DNA of 64,000 nucleotides, from the NCBI GenBank assembly GCA_006218025.1, contig VBWA01000008.1, forward strand, positions 124,001 through 188,000. Reading direction: 5' to 3'. The notes under the pieces were generated by a model. That model was not told the DNA's origin, did no database searches, and worked only from the letters and a program-made list of their open reading frames with translations. Within the stretch, counting starts at the first letter, position 1, and every line of letters starts with the position of its first letter. Source of the DNA: Rhodocyclaceae bacterium (lineage in GTDB: Bacteria > Pseudomonadota > Gammaproteobacteria > Burkholderiales > Rhodocyclaceae). The translations under genes were made by a program, and so were the position numbers. Below, piece by piece: positions 26,101 to 34,324 of this stretch.

Positions 26101-26582
26101 TCGCCGGCGGCAACGACCTGGGTCACATGCTGGTAGCCGGCGACCGTCAGCTGGGTACGCAGCTTGTCGAGGTTCAGCCGCTCGCCCTTCTTCATGAAGA
26201 AGGTGTGGCCGGCCAGAAAGGCGGGCGGCGCCAGGCGCGTGATCGCGGTCGAGGCCGCCGCGATCAGCACTTCGCATTCGCCGCGCGAGACCGCATACAG
26301 GGTCGCCAGCCGCTCCGAGATCAGGTCCTGGTGCGGCGAGAAGTTGTCGTAGGGCAGGGTTTCCCAGTCCGGCAGCAGATGCACCCGCAGATCGGGCGCG
26401 AACCAGGCGATTTCTTCCGCGAGGCGCTGGGCTTCGAGCGGGCTGGCAGTCACCACGGCCAGCAGTCGACCGGGCTGGGCGAGCTGCGCCAGCGCCAGGG
26501 CATCGGCGGAGGCAGCCAGGGGCGGCAGATCGAGGCGTTGGCCCGGTTTGGGCAGTGCGGGCAGGGACAGCAGGGACTTCAT
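23175..26582 (-). CDS. mfd: Transcription-repair coupling factor Mfd
   Basis: An 1135-residue translocase that removes stalled RNA polymerase and recruits UvrA. Visible are the UvrB-like N-terminal module (PDWETLPYDNFSPHQDLISERL), the RNAP-interacting domain (VGDPVVHESHGIGRYLGL) and the helicase motor with GDVGFGKTEVAMRAAF (Walker A), DEEHRFG (motif II), TLTATPIPRTL and QLRGRVGRSHHQAYAYLL. The C-terminal TRCF domain is present. At about residues 338-346 the sequence RVGAGATAT is encoded by a copy of repeat R, an in-frame insertion in the N-terminal half. Confidence 0.95.
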   Translation of the reverse strand: MKSLLSLPALPKPGQRLDLPPLAASADALALAQLAQPGRLLAVVTASPLEAQRLAEEIAWFAPDLRVHLLPDWETLPYDNFSPHQDLISERLATLYAVSRGECEVLIAAASTAITRLAPPAFLAGHTFFMKKGERLNLDKLRTQLTVAGYQHVTQVVAAGEYSVRGGLVDLFPMGTQLPYRIELFDDEVETIRSFDVDSQRTLYPVPEIRLLPAREFPAGDAGRTMFRQRFREAFEGDASRIGLYKDVSNGILPAGIEYYLPLFFDATATLFDYLPQDATLLLHGDVAGAIAEFWTDLQGRYKMLGGDRSRPVLPPTELFLRDEEFFVAAKLLPQLIARVGAGATATLPALAVNRKADDPLAALRGFLGLHGGRVLLLAESPGRRQTLADYLAEYGLLPASCADFAGFLADESRFMLGVGPLSGGFLLDGFAIVTENELYAATARPRGRRSDARRANLEGWLRDLSELKVGDPVVHESHGIGRYLGLLHMDFGEGDTEFLHLEYADGAKLYVPVAQLQVISRYSGADPEAIQLHTLGSGQWEKAKKKAAEQVHDTAAELLHLYAQRALREGHKFSFKQHDLEAFADGFGFEETPDQQTAINAVIEDMKSGKPMDRLVCGDVGFGKTEVAMRAAFVAVADGKQVAILCPTTLLAEQHYQNFSDRFANWPIKIAEISRFKSAKEQDEAVALLGQGRIDILIGTHRLLQKDVKFDRLGLIIIDEEHRFGVRQKEALKALRAQVDVLTLTATPIPRTLGLSLEGLRDFSVIATPPQKRLAIKTFVTKWSNGQVREACLREFKRGGQVYFLHNEVDTIENMKERLQTLLPEARMVIGHGQLPERELERVMREFTQQKHNLLLCSTIIETGIDNPHANTIVINRADKFGLAQLHQLRGRVGRSHHQAYAYLLTHEDAKPTAQAKRRLEAIQAMEELGSGFFLAMHDLEIRGAGEVLGESQSGEIHEIGFAMYTNMLNAAVKALKAGEKVPDLTQPLSITSEINLRVPALLTNDYCPDVHERLTLYKRLANCDSEDDLRAMQEELIDRYGEMPVQTQALLETHRLRLAGRALGLAKLDAGPAAIQLQFVPNPPIDPAKIIRLLQSDRSFKLAGQDKLLWQKPSANLKERVGAVKELFNKLKP
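25545..25571 (-). repeat. Dispersed repeat R, copy 2, inside mfd
   Basis: Plus-strand CGCCGTAGCACCGGCGCCGA followed by CTCTTGC. Read in the gene's direction it encodes ARVGAGATA in frame. Confidence 0.8.
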
Positions 26583-26638
26583 GGAATGCAGGTTGCGGGT
26601 TGGTCGCGAATTATATGTCTGCCACCCAACGGAAGGCA

Positions 26639-26693
26639 GACGGTATCCCCTGGTGGGACACGCAGCGCCGTCTCGCCAGCGCCGACTATTGGC
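26639..26693. repeat. Repeat T copy 2 next to repeat R copy 3
   Basis: GACGGTATCCCCTGGTGGGA (26639-26658) is followed after seven bases by an R copy at 26666-26689 (CGCCGTCTCGCCAGCGCCGA plus CTAT). Both lie between mfd and the lipoprotein gene. Confidence 0.75.
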
Positions 26694-26758
26694 AGGAACG
26701 GAACCGACCCGGGTGGCGAGCCGGCAGGGCTGGGGCGGTCGCTACCGCGTTCGGGGAA

Positions 26759-27073
26759 TCATCGAGTTGACGGGATTTGCCCCGGGTTCAGGCAACGCCC
26801 CTTCTTTTCAAGCCAGGACGCGACATTCTCCACCACCATCACGCTGCCGGAAATAATCGCCGAAGCGGCCGATGCGACACCCATGACGACAAGCGTAGTG
26901 ACACAGCTTTCGTCACGACATCCCATCAGGGAACCGACCTGGTAAGCCTCGAGAGTCATCTTCCGCTCGTAAACTCCACACTCCGGGTCATATACGACGG
27001 TCGTCTCCGGCATATAGACGCAGCCGCCGAGCAGGATGGGTATGGAGGCGAGCACGGTGGCCAGCCGAGCCAT
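26759..27073 (-). CDS. Small predicted lipoprotein
   Basis: Starting at the ATG at 27073 the protein has 104 residues: MARLATVLASIPILLGGC is a lipoprotein signal peptide with the lipobox LGGC. The mature part contains four further cysteines and a second hydrophobic segment (about 55-78, TTLVVMGVASAASAIISGSV). In-frame starts at 27094 or 27136 would lengthen the signal only. I do not recognise a family. Downstream on the opposite strand there is no gene partner; the membrane protein gene at 27166-27801 lies upstream on the same strand. Confidence 0.65.
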   Translation of the reverse strand: MARLATVLASIPILLGGCVYMPETTVVYDPECGVYERKMTLEAYQVGSLMGCRDESCVTTLVVMGVASAASAIISGSVMVVENVASWLEKKGRCLNPGQIPSTR

Positions 27074-27165
27074 CGAAGTTCCGGAAAGAAGCATTCGCTT
27101 TTCGAGCGGAGCCAGCGTCGCGCGGCGTGCGGGCAAGCACGCCGCCCCTGGCGAATATGTGGAGA

Positions 27166-27801
27166 TCAGGTCAGCCTGAGCAGCAGGATTCCGAAATTCA
27201 CCACGACGATAAGGGCTCCCGACGTGATTATCCAGCCCGCCACTCGTGGATTTCCGTCAAGCCACTGGTCAAAGCCCACGTGCATGCGATCTCCGTTGCG
27301 AACAAGGGTGCGAGTGGAGTACCAGCGATTTGCACGCGTTTCGATCGCACGCAAGGCCTTCGGGAAGAAAATCAGCATGAGGCCGACTGCAATCGCAAAC
27401 AGACCGCCTGCGATCAGGATCCTGCGCACGCTTTCAATCATCAAGACTTCAAAGGCACGCGGGACATTCAGGGGAATTGCCGCGGCAACCCGCTCAGCAT
27501 CGATTTGCGCAATCAGCACAAAAACCGAAAATCCCGCCAATAGAATCGAAACTGCGCCAATCGAATAGCGAAAGCGATGCTCTGCCGCCGCAGTGTCCTG
27601 TGATATCGCAAGCCATTTTGTGGCGGGTCGCGTGGATACCCAGCGGTTCATGTAGTCGCAAAACCGGCGTGTCCGCGCGTGGTTGACGATAAGCCCGACG
27701 CCGACAGCGAAGGCGATGATTCCGAATACAAAGAAGAGCCGGTAGACGAAGATGATGAAAATCTGACCGGCCGTTGGGTCGTTCATGACTTGTTCGATCA
27801 T
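27166..27801 (-). CDS. Four-helix membrane protein with internal duplication
   Basis: A 211-residue protein with about four transmembrane helices. The two halves resemble each other: FAVGVGLIVNHARTRRFCDYMNRWVSTR and, about 110 residues later, FAIAVGLMLIFFPKALRAIETRANRWYSTR, each a helix followed by a basic loop with an NRW(V/Y)STR motif. This points to an ancient tandem duplication. The family is not recognised; it is probably an inner-membrane protein. A small lipoprotein gene follows 93 bases downstream. Confidence 0.7.
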   Translation of the reverse strand: MIEQVMNDPTAGQIFIIFVYRLFFVFGIIAFAVGVGLIVNHARTRRFCDYMNRWVSTRPATKWLAISQDTAAAEHRFRYSIGAVSILLAGFSVFVLIAQIDAERVAAAIPLNVPRAFEVLMIESVRRILIAGGLFAIAVGLMLIFFPKALRAIETRANRWYSTRTLVRNGDRMHVGFDQWLDGNPRVAGWIITSGALIVVVNFGILLLRLT

Positions 27802-27903
27802 GATGGTTTCCCCGGGAGAAGGAACGGTGATGACTTCAAGGGTAAGAACTTCCAGACTGTCCGATCATACTCGCCGCCGACGCCTGCGTCATTGCGGCGG
27901 AAA

Positions 27904-28248
27904 TCAGCTCCAGGGACCCCGGATCACGTTTTCCTCCGGGGTGTCCGGCAGGTTCAGGGTGATCACGAGCACCCGGCTGCCGAGCATGGCGATGCTGCCG
28001 GCAGTGCGATCGTTGCCGGTATCGCTGTACTCGAAATCATAGATGCGACGGATGCGCATGGCGCCGTCGCCATCCCTGCCCAGGCTGAGCCGCTGGATGG
28101 CAACGGTGTCGTCGAGCAGCAGCAGATGCTCCGCGTTGCAGGCAGCCTTGGCTGCCGCCACGGCCGTCTCGCGTGCCTTGAGGCTGTCGAGCCACAGCCA
28201 GCCGGTGGCGGCCAGCAGCATGAGTCCGAGAAGATCGAGCAGGTCCAT
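27904..28248 (-). CDS. DUF3301 domain protein
   Basis: A 114-residue protein with one N-terminal membrane helix (about 4-22) and a soluble part matching DUF3301: ARETAVAAAKAACNAEHLLLLDDTVA, then RRIYDFEYSDTGNDR and GSIAMLGSRVLVITL. The family occurs in gamma- and betaproteobacteria and has no known function. It is divergent from the PGDYG gene. Confidence 0.85.
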   Translation of the reverse strand: MDLLDLLGLMLLAATGWLWLDSLKARETAVAAAKAACNAEHLLLLDDTVAIQRLSLGRDGDGAMRIRRIYDFEYSDTGNDRTAGSIAMLGSRVLVITLNLPDTPEENVIRGPWS

Positions 28249-28374
28249 GCGATCAGCCTAACCTAAATTGCACTCGGGTCCCCGACGCCCTTGTTTTCCA
28301 GTGCACGGGCAGCAGGTTTCATTGCCGGTGACGATTGTGAGAAACTTCGACGTCAATCTTTTCTCGGTCCCGCC

Positions 28375-28806
28375 ATGCTTGAACTCAAGAATATCGATCT
28401 GGCCAGCGACGCCTCGGCCGCGCTTTTCGTCAAAGACGAAGTCGTCGAGGTCGTTTTTGCCAGAGCTGATGGCGAACTGATCAGCCGCGAAGGACCCAAT
28501 CGCTTTCAGGCGGGCGATGCACTGATCACCGGTTCGACCGGCGACCGGTGGAGCGTTTCGCGCAGTCGCTTCGATGCCAAGTACCTCCCCGTGGTGCCCG
28601 TCAAGGCCGGCGAGGACGGACATTACCGGTCCAGGCCCGTGCCCGTGCTGGCAAGGCAGATGGCCGAAGGCTTCACGCTCGCCCGATCCTCCGGCGGCGA
28701 CGTGCTGCAAGGTCTGGCGCAGGACTGGGTGCTGCAATACGCGCCGGGCGACTTCGGGGTCGTGGAAAACGCGCGATTCCAAAAGGTCTATCGTCCGCTC
28801 GCTTAA
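28375..28806 (+). CDS. PGDYG-motif protein
   Basis: The ATG at 28375 gives 143 residues. The C-terminal segment YAPGDFGVVENARFQKVY resembles the PGDYG motif (here PGDFG) of a small family that I recall as uncharacterised. The middle (SREGPNRFQAGDALITGSTGDRWSVSRSRFDAKY) suggests a nucleotide or small-molecule sensing fold, but this is speculative. It ends four bases inside the convergent AI-2E family transporter gene. Confidence 0.7.
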   Translation: MLELKNIDLASDASAALFVKDEVVEVVFARADGELISREGPNRFQAGDALITGSTGDRWSVSRSRFDAKYLPVVPVKAGEDGHYRSRPVPVLARQMAEGFTLARSSGGDVLQGLAQDWVLQYAPGDFGVVENARFQKVYRPLA

Positions 28807-29804
28807 ACCAGCCCGGCGTCGATCAGTTCCTGCTTGAGGTAGGCGTAATAAACCGGCGCGGCGACGACGCCCGGCAGGCCGAAGGCGGCTTCCATGACCA
28901 GCATGGCCAGCAGCAGTTCCCATGACTGCGCCGAGATGCGCGCGCCGACGATGCGCGCGTTGAGGAAATATTCGAACTTGTGCACCACGACCAGGAAGGC
29001 CAGCGAGCCCATGGCGACTTGCGGCGAATGGGCGAGGCTGACAATGACAATCACCGTATTCGAGACCAGATTGCCGATCACCGGCAGCAGGCCGACGACG
29101 AAGGTCAGGGCGATCATGGTTTTTGTCAGCGGCAGATGGATGCCGAGCAGGGGCAGCAGCACGGCAAGGTAGAGCGCGGTGAAGACGGTATTGATGGCCG
29201 AAATGCGCACCTGGGCGAAGACGATGCGACGAAACGCTTCGGCCAGACGGCGCGCACGCTCGGTCAGCGCCGCAGCCAGCGGCTGCGTGATCCGCTGGCC
29301 ACCGACTTCGCGCAGCGCGAGCAGGGCGCCGATGACGAGGCCGATCAGCACATGCGCCATGACGACGACGGCTTCCCTGCCGATTGTCTGCATCTGGCCT
29401 GCGTGTTCGCGCAGCCACAGTACGGCGGCAGTCTTGGTGCCTTCGACGCTGTCGGGCAGGGCGCCGACCAGCCAGTCCGGCAGGGAGTGGCGGGAGTTCT
29501 CGAGGATTTCCGCCATCTTCTGTGCGAGCGCGGGGAGGCTGCCCGAATCGCTCCTGACGAAGGCAATGGCCAGTACCGTGGCCAGTACCGTGGCGCCCAC
29601 GACAATCGCGGCGAGGAAGGCCACGGCCGTCTGTTTCGCCCGCAAGCCGGATAGCCGGCTTTCCAGCAGCGGGGCGGTCAAGTGCACCAGTTCGTACACC
29701 AGCAGGCCCGCCAGCAGTGCCGGCAGCAGATGCAGTTTGAGTAGCAGGATCAGCGCCACGGCGGCGAGGAGCCACGAGGCTTGTTGGATGCGGTGAGCGG
29801 GCAT
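28803..29804 (-). CDS. AI-2E/PerM family membrane transporter
   Basis: A 333-residue inner-membrane protein with about eight hydrophobic helices. Family marks are the long central amphipathic region (about 75-140), LTFVVGLLPVIGNLVSNTVIVI and LVVVHKFEYFLNARIVGARI, ending in a typical MEAAFGLPGVVAAPVYYAYLK. The family (UPF0118) includes TqsA and Na+/H+ antiporters; the substrate here cannot be told. It is monocistronic as far as can be seen. Confidence 0.9.
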   Translation of the reverse strand: MPAHRIQQASWLLAAVALILLLKLHLLPALLAGLLVYELVHLTAPLLESRLSGLRAKQTAVAFLAAIVVGATVLATVLAIAFVRSDSGSLPALAQKMAEILENSRHSLPDWLVGALPDSVEGTKTAAVLWLREHAGQMQTIGREAVVVMAHVLIGLVIGALLALREVGGQRITQPLAAALTERARRLAEAFRRIVFAQVRISAINTVFTALYLAVLLPLLGIHLPLTKTMIALTFVVGLLPVIGNLVSNTVIVIVSLAHSPQVAMGSLAFLVVVHKFEYFLNARIVGARISAQSWELLLAMLVMEAAFGLPGVVAAPVYYAYLKQELIDAGLV

Positions 29805-29934
29805 GGAAGGGCTCGGTGGTGTTGGACCGGGCTATTCTCGCCGCTCGGAGCCCTGGCCGCAATGCCGGAAGGATGATCGCGAGTCGGCGCAAGGGCACTA
29901 GCCTTGTGCGGGCAGGGTAGGGTACATTTCACCG

Positions 29935-31344
29935 ATGAGCGAAGAATCCCGTTCCGCTGCACAGCCCGACCGGTCCGGCGCGCCATCGGGCGACGAATCG
30001 GCGGAGCCGCGTTCGGTGCGGACCGTGGAGATGCTCGCTGCCGCGGCAGGCGCTTCGGCCGAGGACGGCATCTGGCTCGACGTGATTCGCAAGATGGACG
30101 AGGTCTATAACGACCTGCTCCAGTACGAAGTCGCGCTGGAGGAGAAGAACGCGACCCTGGAAGATACCCAGCAGTTCATTTCCTCGGTGCTGACTTCGAT
30201 GTCCGACCTGCTGATCGTCTGCAGCCGGGCCGGGGTCATCGAGAGCGTCAACGAGGCGCTGGCCTCGCTGCTCGGCGTCGATGCGGCATCGCTGTACGGG
30301 CGGACGATATTCGATCTTTTCGCCGACGAGGAGTCGCGCGAGCAGGCCGGGCGCCTGCTTTCCGATCAGAGCAGTCACGCCGTGGACGACATCGAGATGC
30401 AGCTCAAGGCGGTCAATGGCAGCGCCATCCCGGTATCGCTCAACTGCACGCCGCGCTACAACGGCGTCGGCAAGATGCTGGGCCTCGTAATCACCGGCCG
30501 CCCGGTGGGCGAGCTGCGGCGCGCCTACCAGGCGCTGCGCCGCGCCCACGAGGACCTCAAGACCACCCAGCAGCAACTGATCCATTCCGAGAAGATGGCC
30601 TCGCTGGGGCGTCTCGTGGCCGGCGTGGCGCACGAGCTGAACAATCCGATCAGCTTCGTCTATGGCAATACGGTGGCGATGAAACGCTATGCCGAGCGCC
30701 TCGCGCGCTACCTTGCCGCGATTCATGGCGACATGCCGCGAGAAGAACGCGAAGCCCTGCGCCGCGAGTTGCGCATCGACCGCCTGCTCGACGACCTGCC
30801 ATCGCTGATCGACGGCACGGTGGAAGGCGCGGAGCGCACCCGAGATATCGTCGACGCCCTCAAGCGCTTCTCGGCAACCGATCGCGACGAGCGGCAGCCC
30901 TTCGATCTGGTCGAAGTGGTCGAGCGCGCCGTGCAGTGGGTGTGCAAGGCCACGGCCGACCAGTTCGCGGTGCACCTCGACCTTCCCGAATCGCTGGAAG
31001 TCATCGGCTCGCCCGGGCAGTTGCAGCAGGTGGTCATGAATCTGGTGCAGAACGCGGCGGACGCCACCGAGAATGCGCGCGAGCGGCGGCTGGAGATATC
31101 CGGACGGGTCGAAGAAGGCGAGGCCGTCATCGAGTTCCGCGACAGCGGCCCCGGCATTCCTGCCGAAAACCTCGACAAGCTGTTCGACCCTTTCTTCACC
31201 ACCAAGCCCGTCGGGCGCGGCACCGGTCTCGGCCTGGCGATCAGCTACGGCATCGTCGAGCGCCACGGCGGCAAGCTCACGGTGAGCAATCATCCCAAGG
31301 GCGGCGCCCTGTTCAGCCTGCGCCTGCCGCAGGCAAAGAAATGA
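29935..31344 (+). CDS. hupT: HupT/HoxJ-like PAS sensor histidine kinase
   Basis: A 469-residue cytoplasmic kinase. An N-terminal coiled coil leads to a PAS domain (about 80-200), then HisKA with H233 in [16 protein letters not shown] and the long helical insert [39 protein letters not shown] that characterises HupT/HoxJ kinases. HATPase motifs [10 protein letters not shown] and [11 protein letters not shown] are intact. In hydrogen-oxidising proteobacteria HupT, with a regulatory hydrogenase, controls hydrogenase expression through HupR/HoxA. No such regulator is in this window. The overlap ATGA with a hydrogenase assembly gene supports the assignment. Confidence 0.82.
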   Translation: MSEESRSAAQPDRSGAPSGDESAEPRSVRTVEMLAAAAGASAEDGIWLDVIRKMDEVYNDLLQYEVALEEKNATLEDTQQFISSVLTSMSDLLIVCSRAGVIESVNEALASLLGVDAASLYGRTIFDLFADEESREQAGRLLSDQSSHAVDDIEMQLKAVNGSAIPVSLNCTPRYNGVGKMLGLVITGRPVGELRRAYQALRRAHEDLKTTQQQLIHSEKMASLGRLVAGVAHELNNPISFVYGNTVAMKRYAERLARYLAAIHGDMPREEREALRRELRIDRLLDDLPSLIDGTVEGAERTRDIVDALKRFSATDRDERQPFDLVEVVERAVQWVCKATADQFAVHLDLPESLEVIGSPGQLQQVVMNLVQNAADATENARERRLEISGRVEEGEAVIEFRDSGPGIPAENLDKLFDPFFTTKPVGRGTGLGLAISYGIVERHGGKLTVSNHPKGGALFSLRLPQAKK

Positions 31345-32309
31345 CGGCCGGCATCGACGCCGGATGCGTCCGCCTGCGAATTGGCAGCGCCGATGGCCGG
31401 ATCAGCAGCGTCAGCGTCGCCAGCGAACGTCCGGCCGTCGCGTCTTACTTGCGGGGCCGCCCGGCCGACGATGCGGTGCGCCTGGTGCCCCTGCTGTTCG
31501 CCTTGTGCGGCCAGGCGCAGGGGCGTGCCGCCGCGCTGGCCCTGGCGGCCGCACGCGGCACGGAAGTTCCGGCGCAGCTGGATTCCGCGATTCAGCGCGA
31601 AGCCCTGCGCGAGCATTTGTGGCGCTGGCTGCTCGACCTTCCCGTGCTGCTGGGCGAGGTTGCGCTGCGCGAGGAGCTCGTGGCGGCGGCGCGATGGGCA
31701 AGCAGCGGGCAGCGCGACGAACTGGCGGCGCTGCTGAACGATGCGCGCATCGGTGCGCTGCGCCGGCGTTTGGCAACCATGGAAGACGTCAGCGAGCCCG
31801 CGCCGCGCCTGCTGCCGTTGCTGGATGCACGGGCGTCGCTGGACTGCTGGCCGCGGCTGGATGCCGATTTTTGCCGGATGCCGCACTGGCAGGGCGCGGC
31901 GGCCGAAACCGGCGCCATCGCCAGGCAGAACAACAGTGCAGGAACTACCGCGACGGCATTCGCCGCGCGCTGGCTGGCACGCCTTGAGGAATTGCGCGAC
32001 TGGGCAAGCGGCACCGAGAAAGTCGGCGCTGGTGGTACGGCGAGCGCGGCGCAATTGAGCGTCGGAAGCGGACGCGCACTGGTCGAAACCGCACGCGGCC
32101 TGCTGATGCACGAGATCGTGCTCGATGGCGAGCGGATTGCGGACTACTTCATCGTTGCGCCCACCGAATGGAACTTCCACCCGCAGGGCCCACTGGGGGG
32201 CTGGTTGATGGGGCGCGATGCCGCCGACCGCGAGGCCCTGCAAGCCTTCGCTGCCCGCGCGGTGGCGGCGCTGGATCCCTGCGTGCGCTGGGAACTGGAG
32301 TGGCTATGA
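31341..32309 (+). CDS. hupK: [NiFe]-hydrogenase assembly protein HupK/HoxV
   Basis: A 322-residue protein. The C-terminal third, RGLLMHEIVLDGERIADYFIVAPTEWNFHPQGPLGGWLMG and AALDPCVRWELE, resembles the end of the [NiFe]-hydrogenase large subunit but lacks the full set of nickel-binding cysteines. This is typical of HupK/HoxV, a scaffold for the Fe(CN)2CO moiety. The start overlaps the kinase stop (ATGA). Residues about 227-234 (KVGAGGTAS) are encoded by repeat R in frame. The structural hydrogenase genes are not in the window. Confidence 0.8.
   Translation: MTAGIDAGCVRLRIGSADGRISSVSVASERPAVASYLRGRPADDAVRLVPLLFALCGQAQGRAAALALAAARGTEVPAQLDSAIQREALREHLWRWLLDLPVLLGEVALREELVAAARWASSGQRDELAALLNDARIGALRRRLATMEDVSEPAPRLLPLLDARASLDCWPRLDADFCRMPHWQGAAAETGAIARQNNSAGTTATAFAARWLARLEELRDWASGTEKVGAGGTASAAQLSVGSGRALVETARGLLMHEIVLDGERIADYFIVAPTEWNFHPQGPLGGWLMGRDAADREALQAFAARAVAALDPCVRWELEWL
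32020..32043 (+). repeat. Dispersed repeat R, copy 4, inside hupK
   Basis: AAAGTCGGCGCTGG then TGGTACGGCG, in frame, encoding KVGAGGTA. Confidence 0.85.
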
Positions 32310-33932
32310 AGTCTTCTGCGCAGTCAGGCTCAAGGCCACGGCTTCGGCGACCTTGATGCCGTCGACCGCCGCCGAGAGAATGCCTCCCGCATAGCCGGCG
32401 CCTTCGCCGGCGGGAAACAGGCCGCGCGTGTTGAGGCTCTGGAACTCATCGTCGCGCGTGATGCGGATCGGCGACGAGGTGCGCGTTTCGACCCCCGTCA
32501 GCAGCGCATCATCCATCGCGAAGCCGGCGATCTCGCGGCCGAAGGCCGGTAGCGACTCTCGCAGCGCGGCGACCACGTAATCCGGCAGGCACCTTGCCAG
32601 ATCGGTCGGCTGCACGCCGGGCGTATAGGACGGCACTACCGAGCCGAGCGTGGTCGAGGGCCTGCCGGCGAGGAAGTCGCCGACGCGCTGCGCCGGCGCG
32701 TTGTAGTTGCCGCCGCCGGCTTCGAAGGCAAGGCTTTCCCAGTGGCGCTGAAACGCGATGCCGGCGAGCGGATCGCTATTGTCACCTTGGCCTCCGGGAT
32801 AGTCTGCAGGCGTGACGCCGACCACCAGCGCGCTGTTGGCGTTGCGTTCGTTGCGCGAATACTGGCTCATGCCGTTGGTGACGACGCGGCCCGGCTCCGA
32901 GGTGGCGGCCACCACGGTGCCGCCCGGGCACATGCAGAAACTGTAGGCCGAGCGGCCGTTGTTGCAGTGGTGCACCAGCTTGTAATCCGCCGCGCCGAGC
33001 AGCGGATTGCCGGCGTTCTTGCCGAAGCGGGCGCGATCGATCAGGGACTGCGGATGCTCGATGCGCACGCCGATCGAAAACGGCTTGGCCTCGATATGCA
33101 CGCCGCGCGCATGGAGCATCGCAAAGGTGTCGCGCGCACTGTGGCCGACCGCCAGCACGATGTGCGTCGCGGCGAGATATTCGCCGCCGGCCAGGCGCAG
33201 GCCGCGCACCTGCCCGTGCTCGATGTCGATGTCCTCGACGCGGCTGCCGAAGCGGATCTCGCCGCCCAGCGATTCGATCCCGGCACGCATGTTCTCGACC
33301 ATCGTCACCAGCTTGAAAGTGCCGATGTGCGGCTTGGCAACGTAGAGGATTTCCGGCGGTGCGCCGGCCTTGACGAATTCGGTCAGTACCTTGCGCCCAC
33401 GGTAAGCGGGGTCCTTGATCTGGCTGTAGAGCTTGCCGTCGGAAAACGTGCCGGCACCGCCTTCGCCGAACTGGACGTTGGATTCCGGATTCAGCTGTCC
33501 CTTGCGCCACAGGCCCCAAGTGTCCTGTGTGCGCTCGCGCACCGCCTTGCCGCGCTCGAGGATGATCGGGCGAAAGCCCATCTGCGCCAGGATCAGCCCG
33601 GCGAACAGCCCGCAGGGGCCGGTGCCGATCACGATCGGCCGCGGCATCGGTGGCACTTGCGGCGCCTTGGCGACGAAGTGATAGGCCGTGTCCGGCGTCG
33701 GGCCGACATGCCGGTCGCCTCGCAACCGCGCCAGCAGGGCCTTTTCGTTCTTTACCTCGACATCCAGCGTGTAGATGAAAACGATGGCCGAAGGTTTTCT
33801 GGCGTCATGACTGCGGCGGAAGATCGAATAGCCGACGAGTTCATCCGCCGCAATGCCCAGGCGCTTGAGAATCGTGTTGTGCAGGTCGCTTTCGCTGTGG
33901 TCGAGGGGGAGTTTGAGTTCGGTCAGGCGCAT
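32304..33932 (-). CDS. FAD-dependent dehydrogenase (COG2509 type)
   Basis: A 542-residue flavoprotein. After an N-terminal cap of about 95 residues the dinucleotide motif is PIVIGTGPCGLFAGLILAQMG, followed by QFGEGGAGTFSDGKL and a second FAD motif near the end (GLFPAGEGAGYAGGILSAAVDGIKVAEA). The family is widely conserved but its substrate is unknown. It is convergent with hupK, overlapping by six bases. Confidence 0.88.
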   Translation of the reverse strand: MRLTELKLPLDHSESDLHNTILKRLGIAADELVGYSIFRRSHDARKPSAIVFIYTLDVEVKNEKALLARLRGDRHVGPTPDTAYHFVAKAPQVPPMPRPIVIGTGPCGLFAGLILAQMGFRPIILERGKAVRERTQDTWGLWRKGQLNPESNVQFGEGGAGTFSDGKLYSQIKDPAYRGRKVLTEFVKAGAPPEILYVAKPHIGTFKLVTMVENMRAGIESLGGEIRFGSRVEDIDIEHGQVRGLRLAGGEYLAATHIVLAVGHSARDTFAMLHARGVHIEAKPFSIGVRIEHPQSLIDRARFGKNAGNPLLGAADYKLVHHCNNGRSAYSFCMCPGGTVVAATSEPGRVVTNGMSQYSRNERNANSALVVGVTPADYPGGQGDNSDPLAGIAFQRHWESLAFEAGGGNYNAPAQRVGDFLAGRPSTTLGSVVPSYTPGVQPTDLARCLPDYVVAALRESLPAFGREIAGFAMDDALLTGVETRTSSPIRITRDDEFQSLNTRGLFPAGEGAGYAGGILSAAVDGIKVAEAVALSLTAQKTS

Positions 33933-34324
33933 TGAAATATCGCCGCAGTCGGTGGCGAAAAGGCAGTCATTCTATCGTCCCCGGCTGCTGTCCAAGAGCA
34001 AACCGGCTGGCCCGTGGCGGGCGCCACGGCAGAGAGGCGGTAAAAGTCGGCGCTGGTGACACGGTGAGCAGGGTGGTTCGCGACGAATTGTGGCGCCGGT
34101 TGCTTCTCGGCCGAAGCGGCCATCGATGACCATTCTCTCTATGTCTCGGTGCGGCCATGAAGAGACGGTGACGTGGCGAGGAAGTTGCCATGCGGGCCGT
34201 CCGGTCGGCACTCGACAGCCGACATTCATAAGCGAATGCGCTACGACGCTTGATCGGTCTTAAGCGACAGCCGGCGTCGTATAGTCGTGGCAGACTGAAC
34301 TCATTCACGTTCGGAGGGCGCCAA
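33933..34324. promoter_or_regulatory. Intergenic region before the WYL gene, with repeat R copy 5 and an operator
   Basis: This 392-bp region has no gene. Repeat R lies at 34043-34066 (AAAGTCGGCGCTGGTGAC then ACGGTG). A lone CGACAGCC occurs at 34213-34220. The operator-like dyad is at 34265-34282 with a -10-like TATAGT at 34280-34285 overlapping its right arm. GGAGGG precedes the WYL start. Confidence 0.7.
34265..34282 (+). promoter_or_regulatory. Putative WYL-regulator operator, site 1
   Basis: CGACAGCCGGCGTCGTAT: half sites CGAC and GTCGTAT separated by seven bases, 42 bases upstream of the WYL gene. It is identical to site 2 except for the three central bases. Confidence 0.65.

Noticed and set aside
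25035-26945. Plus-strand frame opposite mfd (636 codons)
   Set aside because: Antisense to a fully conserved mfd; no domain seen.
34213-34220. A further WYL operator at the lone CGACAGCC
   Set aside because: The second half GTCGTWT at seven-base spacing is missing.
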